From: Amycolatopsis sp. QT-25
GTDB lineage: Bacteria; Actinomycetota; Actinomycetes; Mycobacteriales; Pseudonocardiaceae
DNA length: 64,000 nt
Assembly (NCBI RefSeq): GCF_029369745.1
Contig: NZ_CP120210.1
Coordinates: 2,108,001-2,172,000 of the forward strand
Direction: 5' to 3'
Shown here: in pieces, positions 62,344 to 64,000 of the stretch
Layout: each line of letters begins with the position of its first letter
Numbering within the stretch: position 1 is the first letter of the stretch
The notes under the pieces: model-generated
The model's database searches: none
Told to the model about the DNA's origin: nothing
Seen by the model: the letters and a program-made list of their open reading frames with translations, nothing else
Translations under genes and position numbers: made by a program

Positions 62344-62914
62344 AAAAACACCCCACCAATTTGCGGCGAGTTATGGCGCGATCACGCAAACAGCCGTTAC
62401 TCTCGTTAACTGACGCGCAACACACGGTTTCGGCGCGCCACTGGGGATGAAGCCCGGTCGCGCGCGTGAATCCCCGCCGGGCACCTCCCCCCTCGGTCCG
62501 GCGGAGCCGCGGCGGCGGTGGAGCGACCCCCAGGCTCCACCGCGCCGCGGCGTCTTCATTGGGGGGCTTCGCAAGTTCGCTTCGCTCATTGCTGCGTCCC
62601 CCCAACCGCGCCGCGGCGCGGTTCCGCGTGTCTGCCGGGGGGCCGAGCCCCCCGGACCCCCCACGGTGCGTCCGGCGGCGGTTGGCGGCCACGCAGCAAA
62701 GCGAAGCGTGCGTAGGGGACCGAGCGTGCGTAGGTCTTCGGTACCGGCATAGGGCCTGGCGGCCCTCGCCTGGTGGGGTGGGGGCGCGTCGGGAGTGGGC
62801 GGGAGTGAGTCGTCCGTCTGAGCACGTGAGTCGTCCGTTCCGTCACGCGTGTCGTCCGTTCCGTGCGTGTGTCGGCCATCCGCTCATGGGGCGGCGTGGA
62901 GATAGGGTGGGGGA
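62344..62914. other. Repeat-rich, low-complexity intergenic region
   Basis: 570 bases without a supportable gene. Holds a hairpin (CCGGGGGGC 62635-62643 with 62647-62655), a block with GGGGGGCTTCGCAAGTTCGC and its partial inverse after 62590, and a 21-bp-period repeat near the end. Frames here give only Arg/Pro-rich nonsense. Confidence 0.6.
62805..62879. repeat. Four-copy tandem repeat, 21-bp period
   Basis: GTGAGTCGTCCGT at 62805 and 62826, GCGTGTCGTCCGT at 62847 and a diverged GTGTGTCGGCCAT at 62867. Ends about 35 bases before the HIT gene start. Confidence 0.75.
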
Positions 62915-63265
62915 ATGAGTGACGCGGAGACGTTGTTCGAGCGGATCATCGCGGGCGAGATCCCGTCCGACAAGGTGTACGAGGACGAGACGACCTATGC
63001 GTTCCGGGACATAGCGCCGCAGGCGCGGGTCCACGTGCTCGTGGTGCCGAAGAAGCGGTACCGGAACGTCGCCGAACTGGCCGCCGCGGACCCGCGGCTC
63101 CTCGCCGACGTGACCGCCACCGCCGAGAAGGTCGCGGAACTCGAGGGGATCGCCGAATCCGGGTACCGGGTGGTCTTCAACACCGACCGTGACGCCGGGC
63201 AGACCGTCTTCCACGTGCACGCGCACGTGCTCGGCGGCGAGCAGCTGGGTCATTTCGGACGGTGA
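62915..63265 (+). CDS. HIT-family nucleotide-binding protein (HinT-type)
   Basis: 116 residues. LFERIIAGEIPSDKVYEDET at the N-terminus, HVLVVPKKRYRNVAELAAAD, and the histidine triad in FHVHAHVLGGEQLGHF. Purine nucleoside phosphoramidase-type hydrolase. ATG at 62915. Confidence 0.95.
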   Translation: MSDAETLFERIIAGEIPSDKVYEDETTYAFRDIAPQARVHVLVVPKKRYRNVAELAAADPRLLADVTATAEKVAELEGIAESGYRVVFNTDRDAGQTVFHVHAHVLGGEQLGHFGR

Positions 63266-63379
63266 AGCGCGCGGCCTGCGGAAACCGACCTGCGTGCCGC
63301 CACCCGCAACCAGTAACATCGACCTTGTCCCTGTCGTTGAAAATCGCAGCGTAAGCGCAGGAAGTAGGCCCGAGGCCAC

Positions 63380-64000
63380 GTGGCCGGAACCGTACCGGGT
63401 GAAGCCGCCCGACCCGACGTTCCCGTGGACGTCACCGCGACGAAGGCCGACGAGGCCACGGTCGTCGAAGCGGCTCAGTCCCGATTCCCCATCCCCGACG
63501 CCGCCGCGCTCAGCCTGCTCGGCTCGAGGGACGAAAACCTCCGCGTCGCCGAAGAACTCCTCGCCGCCGACGTCCACGTCCGGGGCAACGAGGTCACCCT
63601 GACCGGCGCCCCCGCCGACGTCGCCTTCGCCGAACGTGTCTTCGCCGAACTCGTGACGCTCGCCGGGCGCGGCCAGCAGGTCGACCCGGCCACCGTCCGT
63701 CGCACCGTCGGCATGCTCTCCACCGGTGACCACGAGTCACCGGCCGAAGTGCTGAGCATGAACATCATCTCCCGGCGCGGCAAGACGATCCGGCCCAAGA
63801 CGCTCAACCAGAAGCGCTACGTCGACGCCATCGACAAGCACACCATCGTGTTCGGCATCGGCCCCGCCGGTACCGGCAAGACGTATCTCGCCATGGCCAA
63901 GGCCGTCCAGGCGCTGCAGGCCAAGCAGGTCACCCGCATCGTGCTGACCCGTCCCGCGGTCGAAGCGGGCGAGCGCCTCGGCTACCTGCCGGGGACGCTC
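63380..64000 (+). CDS. phoH: PhoH-family ATPase, 5' part (3' end outside window)
   Basis: 207 codons visible. N-terminal KH-like segment (PDAAALSLLGSRDENLRVAE) and the PhoH ATPase with Walker A in FGIGPAGTGKTYLAMAKAVQ, then RIVLTRPAVEAGERLGYLPG. PhoH-like proteins have RNA-related helicase or ribonuclease associations. GTG at 63380 is the likely start, TAACAT at 63314-63319 a possible -10; a GTG at 63425 is the alternative. Equivalent of Rv2368c, normally followed by ybeY. Confidence 0.9.
   Translation, partial: MAGTVPGEAARPDVPVDVTATKADEATVVEAAQSRFPIPDAAALSLLGSRDENLRVAEELLAADVHVRGNEVTLTGAPADVAFAERVFAELVTLAGRGQQVDPATVRRTVGMLSTGDHESPAEVLSMNIISRRGKTIRPKTLNQKRYVDAIDKHTIVFGIGPAGTGKTYLAMAKAVQALQAKQVTRIVLTRPAVEAGERLGYLPGTL

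Noticed and set aside
62447..62918. Overlapping Arg/Pro-rich frames on both strands
   Set aside because: They lie in inverted and tandem repeats, lack ribosome-binding sites and show no coding-type third-position pattern.

Overview
The window is one continuous high-GC (about 70%) actinomycete chromosome segment. Gene content, GTG/TTG starts, many leaderless or ATGA/TGATG-coupled genes, and protein style fit Pseudonocardiaceae, most likely Amycolatopsis (inference; no 16S gene is present). No rRNA, tRNA, CRISPR array, complete IS or prophage was found. The backbone order (nadD-rsfS-gpgP-octT-degV-comEA-comEC-holA-rpsT-lepA ... cbiX-cys genes-sulfite reductase-hemW ... hrcA-dnaJ-rsmE-phoH) matches the Rv2421c to Rv2368c stretch of Mycobacterium tuberculosis as I remember it, so this is core chromosome with accessory genes inserted between conserved blocks.

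Layout: 1-4.1 kb, 3' part of proB, an argS and an MHS-type transporter. 4.1-6.2 kb, a RecQ helicase fused to a phosphoribosyltransferase-like domain. 6.4-9.7 kb, nadD, rsfS, gpgP, octT and a DegV protein; the gpgP-octT pair suggests methylglucose lipopolysaccharide synthesis. 9.8-13 kb, comEA-comEC, preceded by two DnaA-box matches. 13.1-14.5 kb, a threonine-synthase-like PLP enzyme under a clear SAM-I (S-box) riboswitch. 14.6-19.8 kb, holA, rpsT, lepA and small accessory genes. 20.3-28.9 kb, accessory metabolism: a secreted chitin-type hexosaminidase with a DasR-like operator, a nitronate monooxygenase, an amino-acid permease, a hydrolase, a quinone-oxidoreductase-like enzyme, a secreted RNase with barstar, and an enoyl-CoA hydratase.

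29.2-34.8 kb is one minus-strand sulfate assimilation operon: a cysteine-type leader peptide, ferredoxin sulfite reductase, a tiny zinc-ribbon protein, APS reductase CysH, CysD, CysN and a sirohydrochlorin chelatase, most with overlapping start and stop codons. It reduces sulfate through APS without an APS kinase. 34.9-39.8 kb holds two TetR regulators with adjacent target genes and visible operators, hemW, and a siderophore-interacting protein behind an iron box. 39.8-44.5 kb holds a serine hydrolase, a styrene-monooxygenase-like flavoprotein, a secreted S33 peptidase and a decayed monooxygenase.

44.5-49.3 kb is a reductive pyrimidine or hydantoin catabolic operon (luciferase-like oxidoreductase, dihydropyrimidinase, beta-ureidopropionase-like nitrilase, NCS1 permease). 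Its probable PucR regulator and methylmalonate/malonate-semialdehyde dehydrogenase lie at 53.6-56.9 kb, separated from it by a two-component system, a DUF4173 membrane protein and a subtilisin-inhibitor-like protein. 57-59.2 kb has a secreted lipase and a DUF1707 protein; 59.3-64 kb has hrcA, dnaJ, rsmE, a 570-bp repeat-rich gap, a HIT protein and the start of phoH.

The observations most worth following are the S-box riboswitch on the standalone thrC-like gene (a candidate homocysteine-forming enzyme), three operators at exact 18-bp spacing in the second TetR promoter, the RecQ-PRT fusion, the DnaA boxes before comEA, and families of long perfect palindromes at gene ends. I found no clearly new multi-gene defence or biosynthetic system.
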